A stretch of 64,000 nucleotides of DNA, taken from Candidatus Tisiphia endosymbiont of Nemotelus nigrinus (GTDB lineage Bacteria; Pseudomonadota; Alphaproteobacteria; Rickettsiales; Rickettsiaceae). Below the pieces are notes generated by a model that saw only the letters and a program-made list of their open reading frames with translations, ran no database searches and was not told the DNA's origin. The number at the start of each line of letters is the position of its first letter. Within the stretch, counting starts at the first letter, position 1. Location: positions 496,001 through 560,000 of the forward strand of contig NZ_OZ032151.1 in the NCBI RefSeq assembly GCF_964026475.1, written 5' to 3'. The translations under genes were made by a program, and so were the position numbers. Of this stretch, positions 27,724 to 35,965 are shown in pieces.

Positions 27724-30624
27724 TTACTTCGGACTCGTATTAGAATCACTTTCGCCACCACCTTCGCCACTACTTTTTGAACTTTCAGTCTTATTGTTAC
27801 CATCTCTGCCCTTAGTATTACCTTTGGCTCTAGCTTTATTACCCTTATCGAGAGCTTTATTCCTATCTTTTAATCTTTTACTAGCATCTTGCTTAATTGC
27901 TTCTCTACCTTTTTCATCTAAACCAACTTTTTTCAAAGCTCCTTGCTCCATTGCCGATGACATACTTTGCCCCATAGAGGTAGCAGAAGGACCAGCAGTA
28001 TTAGTTAATTTTGCCACCATTTGGCCAGAAAATTCAACATAACCATACATTCCATAAGAAATGATAATCAATGCAATATAATGTTGCATATTCAGGCCCA
28101 TCATTCCAGTTCGATAATCCATCCCCCAAGGTGCAAACCAATTGATACAAAAAATCTCTAAATTAGAGAAAATTGCAGGCAAACCTGGGATAGCAGGAAA
28201 TGGAATTTTTATTGGTAAAGCACATTTCCAACACACACTATAACCAGTTGTAAAATCCAAGTAAATTGTGAACAACTGAGTAAGTATAATAATTCCTGCC
28301 ATTAAAATTACCGGCTCTATCATATATCTAAAAGTAAACCTCACCCAATTATCAAATAAATATCTAGTGAAATCAAATAACATAAATGTAAGAAATAGCG
28401 GAGCTATACCAATTAACAAAGCTGTTGCCATAAATGCCATAATATAAACTGCCACCGCCCGAAGAACGGTAATGATTACTATAATTATACTAATAAATAG
28501 TATAACAAAATAAATCAGTCCACTAAGACCCATTGATAATAAAGATAACACTTGACCAGCAAAAGTTTTACTAAATAATATTTTGCTCATTAATGCATCT
28601 AGAAACATGAAAGGATTTGATATCTTATCCGTAGATGAAAACATGCTATAGCCACTCATATTGGATATTATCCCATCTGAAAAATTAGTGATAAAATCAA
28701 ATATATACTCATTAAAAAATCTAAAAGTACTCTCATTCATTAATCCACTAACTATAGCAATTTTGGCTATCCTAATTACCAAATCCTGTTGATTAATTTT
28801 AACAATGCCTAATAAAAACATTGCTCCGTACAACATAACATAAAGAATTAATACCGCTTTTATATAGTTGAAAAAGTTACTACAGGTAGTAACTCCACCA
28901 CCATAGCAAGTCATATTCTTAAAAATCGTCACCGCAGTATCTTTGATTTTTCCTTTTAATAACTCAAACAAGGGATTTAGAACATTAAAAGTAAAGCTAC
29001 CAACCTTTTGTGAGGTACGAAATTCTACTTTGTACCTACCATAACTTTCTTTATAATCCTTTTGTTCATTGTAAATTCTCATCCATAGATATCCATTGGC
29101 ATTCGCAGTAATTTTTGCATTACCATCTGCATCATCCACTTTAATATTACTAGTGCTATAAATTGTACCAGTTTTGTTAGGATTTTCACTATATGGCATT
29201 ATTAAATACTGTACGGCACCACGATTATCTACAACATCATTAAAACTATTGCCATTATTTCTCCGACACTTGGTCTGTTTAATATTTAATACATAACCAC
29301 CAGTATTTTCACTATAATCAGTATATTTTGACCAAAAACGATATTGTAAATAGCTTTTTGCTGGCTCGGTTATAATATCGTTATAAATAATTTTATATTT
29401 CTCATTATCCGTTTTACTATTATTTACCGGATCATAATCTTTGTCTTTATCATTTATTTTAGCAAATTTATAATCTGCTCCTAAAGATTTGGCATTATCC
29501 GAAGCCTCATTTCTACCGATCCTATATAATAAACCTGTTGGACCATCGGCAGAATACCAAAAATATCGTTTATTTTGGTATTCTCCTTCTATGTAATCTT
29601 TGTCTTTAACACTATGATCAACATCAGGACAGGTACTCGATGGAACCATAGAATTGTAAGAACATTCCGGATGAAAATCTGTAAATAACTTATTAACATC
29701 ATTATACCAGGGAGATGTAAAGAAAGCATCATCTCGATAAGGTTCAGGAGCGTCCGCCATAACATTAACCCAAGCTCCGTATTTAGAGCAGCTGTAGGTT
29801 GCACAACAACCAAGTGCTACATTACAAAAATCACCCTGTAATTCCATACAGCCAAAAAAACAAGCCTTAGGACAATGCCTGGTAAGAGAACCATTATATA
29901 AATTATCAACCCACTTACAACCACTAACATATTCCCCAGAATATATTGAATATCTGCCACATAATGGGCTGTATACTCTCTTGCCTTCTGAGCAATCTGC
30001 CGTTTCTATAAAATTTTTAGATTCACCATCTTGTTTAACAAACTTAAAGATATTTTTTACACTAACCATACCTGGCAGTTTCTTTTGATCTGGCAAAATT
30101 GATATCACAACCTTATCGTTAGCAAATAATTCGGCTATATTCCGCCATTCATCAGTTTTGGCATCAAAGGTTAAGGATAGCGGTTCTACATTAGTTTCTT
30201 CAACCCGAGGAATGGCAACTTTATTACCATTGCTATCCAAATCTGAAAGTTGTTGAACATTATTTGGGGGTATGTAAGCTCGACAAAGGCTTATATTACC
30301 GTTTATTTTAAACTTAATCTCTTGCTCATTTGTAACAGCTAGGTTAGTATTTAACCATTCTCCATAACGGTTAGGATCATACTCAGTTTCAAGCGACCCA
30401 TCTGGTTTTGTTTTAGTAATTACAGTATAGTTTGCTGTTGCATTAAGCATCACCGTATTAGTAATATGGTCGGTAGTATTACCACCTTTTGTGTCATCAT
30501 ATCTCATAAGACAACCATTAGTAATTTTTACTGATCCTATCATTGCAAGCACTACCATAACAACGCTAACCAATAAAGCAATTATGCCTAGTAACATTAT
30601 AAGCTTTGATAAATTTCCTTTCAT
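27724..30624 (-). CDS. rvhB6c: Type IV secretion VirB6-like protein RvhB6c
   Basis: 966 residues. It begins with an uncleaved-looking membrane segment (LIMLLGIIALLVSVVMVVLA), then a Cys-rich periplasmic region (CFFGCMELQGDFCNVALGCC at about residues 260-285). Next come the VirB6 core (AVLILYVMLYGAMFLLGIVK, IAPLFLTFMLFDFTRYLFDN, YMIEPVILMAGIIILTQLF) and a Lys/Asp/Ser/Gly-rich C-terminus. Its ATG overlaps the stop of the inserted 115-residue ORF as ATGA. The clustered cysteines suggest disulfide-bonded surface loops. Confidence 0.9.
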   Translation of the reverse strand: MKGNLSKLIMLLGIIALLVSVVMVVLAMIGSVKITNGCLMRYDDTKGGNTTDHITNTVMLNATANYTVITKTKPDGSLETEYDPNRYGEWLNTNLAVTNEQEIKFKINGNISLCRAYIPPNNVQQLSDLDSNGNKVAIPRVEETNVEPLSLTFDAKTDEWRNIAELFANDKVVISILPDQKKLPGMVSVKNIFKFVKQDGESKNFIETADCSEGKRVYSPLCGRYSIYSGEYVSGCKWVDNLYNGSLTRHCPKACFFGCMELQGDFCNVALGCCATYSCSKYGAWVNVMADAPEPYRDDAFFTSPWYNDVNKLFTDFHPECSYNSMVPSSTCPDVDHSVKDKDYIEGEYQNKRYFWYSADGPTGLLYRIGRNEASDNAKSLGADYKFAKINDKDKDYDPVNNSKTDNEKYKIIYNDIITEPAKSYLQYRFWSKYTDYSENTGGYVLNIKQTKCRRNNGNSFNDVVDNRGAVQYLIMPYSENPNKTGTIYSTSNIKVDDADGNAKITANANGYLWMRIYNEQKDYKESYGRYKVEFRTSQKVGSFTFNVLNPLFELLKGKIKDTAVTIFKNMTCYGGGVTTCSNFFNYIKAVLILYVMLYGAMFLLGIVKINQQDLVIRIAKIAIVSGLMNESTFRFFNEYIFDFITNFSDGIISNMSGYSMFSSTDKISNPFMFLDALMSKILFSKTFAGQVLSLLSMGLSGLIYFVILFISIIIVIITVLRAVAVYIMAFMATALLIGIAPLFLTFMLFDFTRYLFDNWVRFTFRYMIEPVILMAGIIILTQLFTIYLDFTTGYSVCWKCALPIKIPFPAIPGLPAIFSNLEIFCINWFAPWGMDYRTGMMGLNMQHYIALIIISYGMYGYVEFSGQMVAKLTNTAGPSATSMGQSMSSAMEQGALKKVGLDEKGREAIKQDASKRLKDRNKALDKGNKARAKGNTKGRDGNNKTESSKSSGEGGGESDSNTSPK

Positions 30625-30968
30625 ATGATGATATCCAAGTTATAGCTAACCCGATTAGCATTTATCCATAGTAGACTTACTGCATAAGTCAATCTAGTTG
30701 GTGATTTTGTCGTCGAAACTCGCCTCCGCTCCTCACATACGTCTGTATACGCGAAGGTAGCCGGCTTCGTTTCTCCTAAAAATCCCTCAACTATCTTTGA
30801 TTTATGCAGCAAGTCTAGTAAACTAACGTCATTGCGATGAAACGGGAAAGCCGAACGAAGCAATCCATTTCTAATCACTTTTATGGATTGCTTCGTCGCT
30901 ACTAAAGTAGCTTCTCGCAATGACGCATGTGAATAGGGTATAATGTTAGTCGGGTTGTCTATAATCAT
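30621..30968 (-). CDS. Repeat-built ORF coupled between rvhB6b and rvhB6c
   Basis: 115 codons, wholly made of two inserted repeats: the RPE at 30672-30817 and the palindromic repeat at 30828-30925. The start ATG overlaps the rvhB6b stop (ATGA), and the stop overlaps the rvhB6c ATG (ATGA), so ribosomes could pass from gene to gene through it. No family resemblance is expected. Either it is accidental, or reading-through of the insertions is kept because it preserves coupling within the secretion operon. Confidence 0.35.
   Translation of the reverse strand: MIIDNPTNIIPYSHASLREATLVATKQSIKVIRNGLLRSAFPFHRNDVSLLDLLHKSKIVEGFLGETKPATFAYTDVCEERRRVSTTKSPTRLTYAVSLLWINANRVSYNLDIII
30672..30817. repeat. 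Rickettsia palindromic element (RPE-like), 146 bp, inside the rvh operon
   Basis: Same length and nearly same sequence as 12317-12462: arms TAGACTTACTGCATAAGTCA and TGATTTATGCAGCAAGTCTA. The centre differs by a few bases (ACATACGTCTGTATACGCGA against ACGTACGTCTGTGTACGCTG). Confidence 0.88.
30828..30925. repeat. Dispersed palindromic repeat inside the rvh operon
   Basis: GTCATTGCGATGAA...GAAGCAATCCAT and ATGGATTGCTTCG...CGCAATGAC form a long imperfect hairpin. It sits 10 bp from the RPE, so two unrelated palindromic elements are stacked between rvhB6b and rvhB6c. Confidence 0.85.
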
Positions 30969-32950
30969 CAGCCACCACCTCCAGAACCCATACCACCACC
31001 TGAACCCATCTTATCTCCGGCTGCCCCCTCAGCACCACCACCGGAATCTTTTGCTTCTTCTCCTCCTTTCCTTGGTTTTTCTGCAGGATTTTTTGTGGGT
31101 GGTTTTCCACTTGATTTTTCTGAAGCATCTGCAATAAAGTCAATCCCTTTCTTGACCATATCAACTATCTTAGTAGGACTGGCTGTTACAGATTCCATGA
31201 TAGGACCGCCAGTAAGCTCAGCTGCAAACTGACTAATTGATTTTGAAAAATAATAAAAAATAATTGAGAAAACTAATACATATAGTAAATCTACCATCAA
31301 TAAGAAGATATCCATAGCAATTGATTTAACTGGGAAAATACTTAAAAGATGATTCTCCCAACCTGTCCCTGAATAATATTGTAATAATTTATATCCAGCA
31401 CTACTTGCACAAGCGGCAGGTTCACTATTTGGTAATATAAGCTCAAAAGTACTAAACTGAACATTACCACTAACATAGTCATGCCTCTTAAATTGACAAT
31501 TCTTGTATATTGCCGAATCATACATACCAAGCAACAAGGCAATAAAACCAGCTACTACTGCAGGCTGCAATGCACAAGATATACAGATTTTTAGCCATGC
31601 GTCAAAATATGCTTTGGTTCTAGTAAATAAAGCCATAGGGATAAATATAGGAGAAATATAGGTCATGACATATATGGTAACTAAACATACTAGGTAGTGA
31701 GTTAGAAAATATAAAATTATTGAGACAAATATTACAGAAAATATTAATCCAGATACTACTATTATGATATTACCAGATAATAAAAAACCAAATAGTACGA
31801 TAAAGAATCTGAGTGTTCCCACCCTGCTTAGTGCGTCCGGAGCTTCGTGCGACACAGTATTAGGATTGCCATTTAAAATAGCTTCTGTATTATACATTAA
31901 CCCCATACCTAAATAATAAGCTATCCGACAATCCACAGCATCCCAAAGTGCATAAAAACTATAACCATTTTTATACTTCTTAGCATCAAATTCACATAAT
32001 CCTCTAGAACCACCAGCATTAAAAACTATTTGGGCAAATTGTGGAGTAAGTTCAGTGAGTAATGGTAAACCATATTGCAGCATACCATTGTCTGTAGTCT
32101 CTTTACCGCCCTTAAAATAGGCTGGTCCAAGACCTGTAGCAAAATAAGTAACTAGTACTAGTTTTATAAAAAAAGTTGCTATTTTATCTAAATTACCATA
32201 CTCTTTATTTAAAATCAGATTAACAGCAAAAAACATAACATATAATATTAACGCCACCCTAATAGATATTTTTAAAGATTCTTGGAAGGCTGAGAAGGGG
32301 TTAAGGGCAAGCAAGCTAACCTTATCATTTTTTGGATTACAGTTACTATAACGGAAAAAAACTTTATCAAGAGTTTCCTTCATACAATCTACAGCTAACC
32401 CAGAAAAATTAAATAATGACTGACTTCTAGTAGTACCCATATAACAAGTTTTTCCTATATTCCGACATTGTTCACTTGGTGGCGGTGGTGGTGGGAGCGT
32501 GTTAGTAAGCCTACAAGCTAATGGAAGCTGCCCTTTTGAAGTGGACATAACTAGGCACAACAATTTTTCATCGACAATTTTTACTGTCAGAATAATATCC
32601 TTCAATAAGATATTGCCTCCTAAATCAGGATTACCATCAGTGCTTAACTCACTAAAACGCCTAGAGCTATTTAAGTCAAGAGTAATAACTGTACATTCTT
32701 CAGAACTTCCTTCCTTATTTTTTAGACAAAATTTAAATTTTGAACCATTTGGATCGCAAGCATCAGGAGCAAGAGTGCTGGTCATATCGATACTAAACAT
32801 AATATGACCGTAGGCAGTATTCTGCTTTAAATAATCATCTGTGCCAAATGAAACTGACGGACACATATCCCCATAACCAGCAAAAACCTCAACTGAAGAA
32901 AATATCAAGCAAAATTGTATAAAAATTTGTATGACTTTATGAAGTTTCAT
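30968..32950 (-). CDS. rvhB6b: Type IV secretion VirB6-like protein RvhB6b
   Basis: 660 residues from the ATG at 32950 (MKLHKVIQIFIQF), the shortest of the five paralogues; an ATG at 32959 is also possible. It has a signal peptide (LIFSSVEVFAG), a short periplasmic part, and the VirB6 core with SIRVALILYVMFFAVNLIL, VTIYVMTYISPIFIPMALFT and LKICISCALQPAVVAGFIAL. It ends in a Gly-rich tail (KMGSGGGMGSGGGG). The start overlaps the end of the out-of-frame rvhB6a tail by 14 bp. RvhB6a and RvhB6b share the block ISPxFxPMxLF.TKAYFDAW more closely with each other than with c, d and e. Confidence 0.9.
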   Translation of the reverse strand: MKLHKVIQIFIQFCLIFSSVEVFAGYGDMCPSVSFGTDDYLKQNTAYGHIMFSIDMTSTLAPDACDPNGSKFKFCLKNKEGSSEECTVITLDLNSSRRFSELSTDGNPDLGGNILLKDIILTVKIVDEKLLCLVMSTSKGQLPLACRLTNTLPPPPPPSEQCRNIGKTCYMGTTRSQSLFNFSGLAVDCMKETLDKVFFRYSNCNPKNDKVSLLALNPFSAFQESLKISIRVALILYVMFFAVNLILNKEYGNLDKIATFFIKLVLVTYFATGLGPAYFKGGKETTDNGMLQYGLPLLTELTPQFAQIVFNAGGSRGLCEFDAKKYKNGYSFYALWDAVDCRIAYYLGMGLMYNTEAILNGNPNTVSHEAPDALSRVGTLRFFIVLFGFLLSGNIIIVVSGLIFSVIFVSIILYFLTHYLVCLVTIYVMTYISPIFIPMALFTRTKAYFDAWLKICISCALQPAVVAGFIALLLGMYDSAIYKNCQFKRHDYVSGNVQFSTFELILPNSEPAACASSAGYKLLQYYSGTGWENHLLSIFPVKSIAMDIFLLMVDLLYVLVFSIIFYYFSKSISQFAAELTGGPIMESVTASPTKIVDMVKKGIDFIADASEKSSGKPPTKNPAEKPRKGGEEAKDSGGGAEGAAGDKMGSGGGMGSGGGG

Positions 32951-33445
32951 CAGAGCCATCTTTTTTTACTTTTACATTAGTTCTATCAGCTATAACTTGT
33001 TTAGCCGCTCTATTTTTAAGAGATTTTTCTTTGAAATCTTTGAATGCCTGTTCCTCTAATTTAGCATTTCTATCTTTTATCTCACGATTTCTTATTTCTT
33101 GTTTAACATAACCAGCATCTCCGGGTTGTAAGGCGTGATTCTCCTTTTCTCTTGGAGTCTTAGGAAGTAATCCCTCTGACTTTTTCTCTTTTGGTGATGC
33201 CAATGTAGGACTTGCTTTGTCTAGCGTTTTTCCTAATTCTTGTTTATTTGTAGCTAGCTGTGATGAACTATTAACAGAATTACTTGTTTCTGTTATCGTG
33301 ACAGAACTGTCACCAGCACTACTCTCCAAATTAACTCTTGATTCATGTGCAGACCCTGCTCCACTTGAAGCTCCCCCTTCACTCACACCAGTTGTAGTAG
33401 CTTCTGTGATATGACGAATTGGCAGAGAAGCTCCACCTACTACCT
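32937..33445 (-). pseudogene. rvhB6a: Out-of-frame C-terminal tail of rvhB6a
   Basis: An open frame runs from just after a TAG near 33445 down to the stop at 32937. It encodes VVGGASLPIRHITEATTTG, then a Ser/Thr/Glu-rich stretch and a charged basic C-terminus (KEKSLKNRAAKQVIADR). Its end overlaps the rvhB6b start, as expected for consecutive genes of an operon. The upstream rvhB6a frame stops early, at 33379, after a run of unrelated-looking residues. Dropping one base near 33438 joins GAIKSLGS directly to GGASLPIRHITEAT. A separate small gene starting at the GTG at 33386 is the alternative. Confidence 0.6.
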
Positions 33446-35958
33446 AAAGACTTAATCGCTCCTCCCACTGCTCCAGTAGCCCCAGCTGAACCACCAGTAC
33501 TTACGGTATCTCCTCCTGATTCACCATCAGTAGAACTACTATCTCCGTCTAATTCGTCGCTACCGCCACCATCACTTCCTCCTCCCATCGTATCCTTAGC
33601 TCCACCGCCCCCGGCTGCTTTATCGGCCGCTCCCATTTTTCCAGCTGCTCCAATAGCAGCCATACCAGCTTTATATATTGCTTGCGGATGAATGGCAACA
33701 CTACTAAGTGCTACACCCTCAGTCATATCAGCTGCAAATTCTGCCAGTTTAGCACTAAGGTGATACATTAAATACAAAGTAAAGCAGGCAGTAACTAACG
33801 CTAGAACAATATCCTTAATCTTCTCAAAAAGTAATTTTGGTGATACAAAGAACATACCGGGTCCCATAACAATACCCTGCAGAAACTGGAATTTAGATAG
33901 ATGACTGCTTGTACTACCACTTCCTGGTTTCTCTGTAAGCATTTCATTTAGGTTATCTTTAGCAAAATCAACAACTGTTGCAAGTGGATTATTAAGCATA
34001 TAACCTAAGCTATTCTTACAACTTTTAACCTCGGCTTCACTATTATATTCACTCCACTTATTATTAACAAAAAATATTTTTACTGCTCTTTTTCCGTCAC
34101 CTCCACTTTCTATACTATTTTGTATGGTTTTACCTGTATATTTACAGTGACCATAAAAACCAATATCGTAAACTGAAAACATCATAATCATAAAGGTTAC
34201 CACAACCATAGGTTGTAATAAAAATGATATTAGTAGCTTTACCCACGATTCGAAATAACCACGAGTATATTCAAATAAAAACATCGGGACAAAAAGAGGC
34301 GCCAAAACACCCAATATTACTATAGATACCATACACATCACTGTAGCATTCACCATAAATGCTCCAACAGAAATCACTAATAAAGGATAAGAAAGCGCCA
34401 AAGACACGAGAGTCATGTTACCTGAAATAATAGCAGGAATCAGTAAATATACATAAGGTGGGGCTGAAAAACTAAAAAAGTCAAAATTCTCGAAATTATG
34501 ATTTCTATATTGATTTTCTACCAATAAAGTTGAGAGAATATCTAATCCCAAATAATGACTTACTCGACAATCTAATGCATCCCACAAGGGCATATAAGAA
34601 AGATTTTTATCGACATAATCTTTAGTCTCAAATTTACACAATTCTGATGGAGAAGCATTCATAACCCAACCACCAAGCGTATCTATTCCCCCTAATAACA
34701 ACGGAAAAGCCCACTGCACCATACCATCTAGTCGATTATAGTCAGAACTGCTACTAGGAGTAATATTTATACCTACAGAGAAATAGGTCACAAATAACAT
34801 TTTTAATATAAAATTAATTATTTCATTTTTGGGCGGAACTTCACTAGAAAGTATAATTTTAAAACCAAAGAAAATTACATATATAGTTAATAAAGCGGTG
34901 ACAGTTCTGTGCATATTACGTTGGAATTGAAATAATACACTACTCTCCCTTTTACTGGAATTAATCACCTTATTAACATCATCAAATGTACAAACATCTT
35001 TACTAATCAGTAATCTGGCTGTCATTTCCTTAATACATTCGATTAATGGTGAAGAAATGACTATGGCGGTCTTAGAATTATTATAAGCCCTTTGGTAACA
35101 ACTAGAAGATGACAAGCCGCAATCAACTATTGCCATTGGATCAGTAGCAGTGTTATTAGAGCCTTCTTTAGCATTGCTGCCATCAAGACTCATAAAAGAT
35201 GCATATATAGATTCAGGGTATGGCTCTCTAATATACTTACAACCAACCGCTACCCAGTCTGCCCTTATAGTGGGAGCAGCTACACACATAGTATCCTTTT
35301 GCCTTACTACTTTAAAAACAACCGGCAGAGGCACATCCAACATTACCCCAGTATCACCGTCTTTTTGATCCTGATAAATAGTATGGTATCCGCTCTTATT
35401 ACTCTTCCACGCCTCCATAATATCATCCCACGGATCTGTACCAGTCAATAAAGCTTTAGCAATAGCAATGGCAGAAATGGCTATTGCCTCAACTCTAACA
35501 GCTGCTAACTTAATATTATTACAAAATGCAAAGGTTATTTTGGGATCAATTGGATCAATTTTATTATTTCTTGCACACTGCCCTCCAGGGTAATTGTAAG
35601 GTATATCAAATAATTCATGGTCATTTATTTTAAGACGCAGCATCGTATTGGCATACATTCCTGGCGAGATTATATTCGCAATACCAAAGGAAAAAAATGA
35701 TGCTGGTATACAAGTGTGAGAAAATTCTGTACGTAATAAGTCGCCAACACCTTGAGTCTCACAGGTTAAACCTGAAAGAATATCAATTATAGTATCTAAA
35801 GTACCTTTTTCTTCTGCATAACTACTATGGATAACAGTAAAATTGAGTGTACTACATAAAATCAGTATCCTACCAAATGTTTTAGCACCATACAATAACC
35901 AATTGGCACTGAAGTGACAGCATAATAGAGTTAATAATTTTTTATGTTTGTAATGCAT
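33379..35958 (-). CDS. rvhB6a: Type IV secretion VirB6-like protein RvhB6a (apparent C-terminal frameshift)
   Basis: 859 residues as encoded. An N-terminal hydrophobic signal (LYGAKTFGRILILCSTLNF) is followed by a periplasmic domain of about 330 residues. The VirB6 core follows (TALLTIYVIFFGFKIILSS, MVSIVILGVLAPLFVPMFLF, LISFLLQPMVVVTFMIMMF), then a Gly/Ser/Asp-rich segment (GGGAKDTMGGGSDGGGSDEL). The last 25 residues or so after KSLGS are probably read in the wrong frame; see the tail at 32937-33445. The gene starts 7 bp after rvhB4a. Confidence 0.88.
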   Translation of the reverse strand: MHYKHKKLLTLLCCHFSANWLLYGAKTFGRILILCSTLNFTVIHSSYAEEKGTLDTIIDILSGLTCETQGVGDLLRTEFSHTCIPASFFSFGIANIISPGMYANTMLRLKINDHELFDIPYNYPGGQCARNNKIDPIDPKITFAFCNNIKLAAVRVEAIAISAIAIAKALLTGTDPWDDIMEAWKSNKSGYHTIYQDQKDGDTGVMLDVPLPVVFKVVRQKDTMCVAAPTIRADWVAVGCKYIREPYPESIYASFMSLDGSNAKEGSNNTATDPMAIVDCGLSSSSCYQRAYNNSKTAIVISSPLIECIKEMTARLLISKDVCTFDDVNKVINSSKRESSVLFQFQRNMHRTVTALLTIYVIFFGFKIILSSEVPPKNEIINFILKMLFVTYFSVGINITPSSSSDYNRLDGMVQWAFPLLLGGIDTLGGWVMNASPSELCKFETKDYVDKNLSYMPLWDALDCRVSHYLGLDILSTLLVENQYRNHNFENFDFFSFSAPPYVYLLIPAIISGNMTLVSLALSYPLLVISVGAFMVNATVMCMVSIVILGVLAPLFVPMFLFEYTRGYFESWVKLLISFLLQPMVVVTFMIMMFSVYDIGFYGHCKYTGKTIQNSIESGGDGKRAVKIFFVNNKWSEYNSEAEVKSCKNSLGYMLNNPLATVVDFAKDNLNEMLTEKPGSGSTSSHLSKFQFLQGIVMGPGMFFVSPKLLFEKIKDIVLALVTACFTLYLMYHLSAKLAEFAADMTEGVALSSVAIHPQAIYKAGMAAIGAAGKMGAADKAAGGGGAKDTMGGGSDGGGSDELDGDSSSTDGESGGDTVSTGGSAGATGAVGGAIKSLGSRWSFSANSSYHRSYYNWCE

Positions 35959-35965
35959 AAACCAA

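Noticed and set aside
30946..31164. 72-codon minus-strand ORF over the rvhB6b 3' end
   Set aside because: It overlaps the well-supported Gly-rich end of rvhB6b in another frame.
33419..33691. Proline-rich 90-codon plus-strand ORF
   Set aside because: It is the reverse complement of the Gly-rich tail of rvhB6a.
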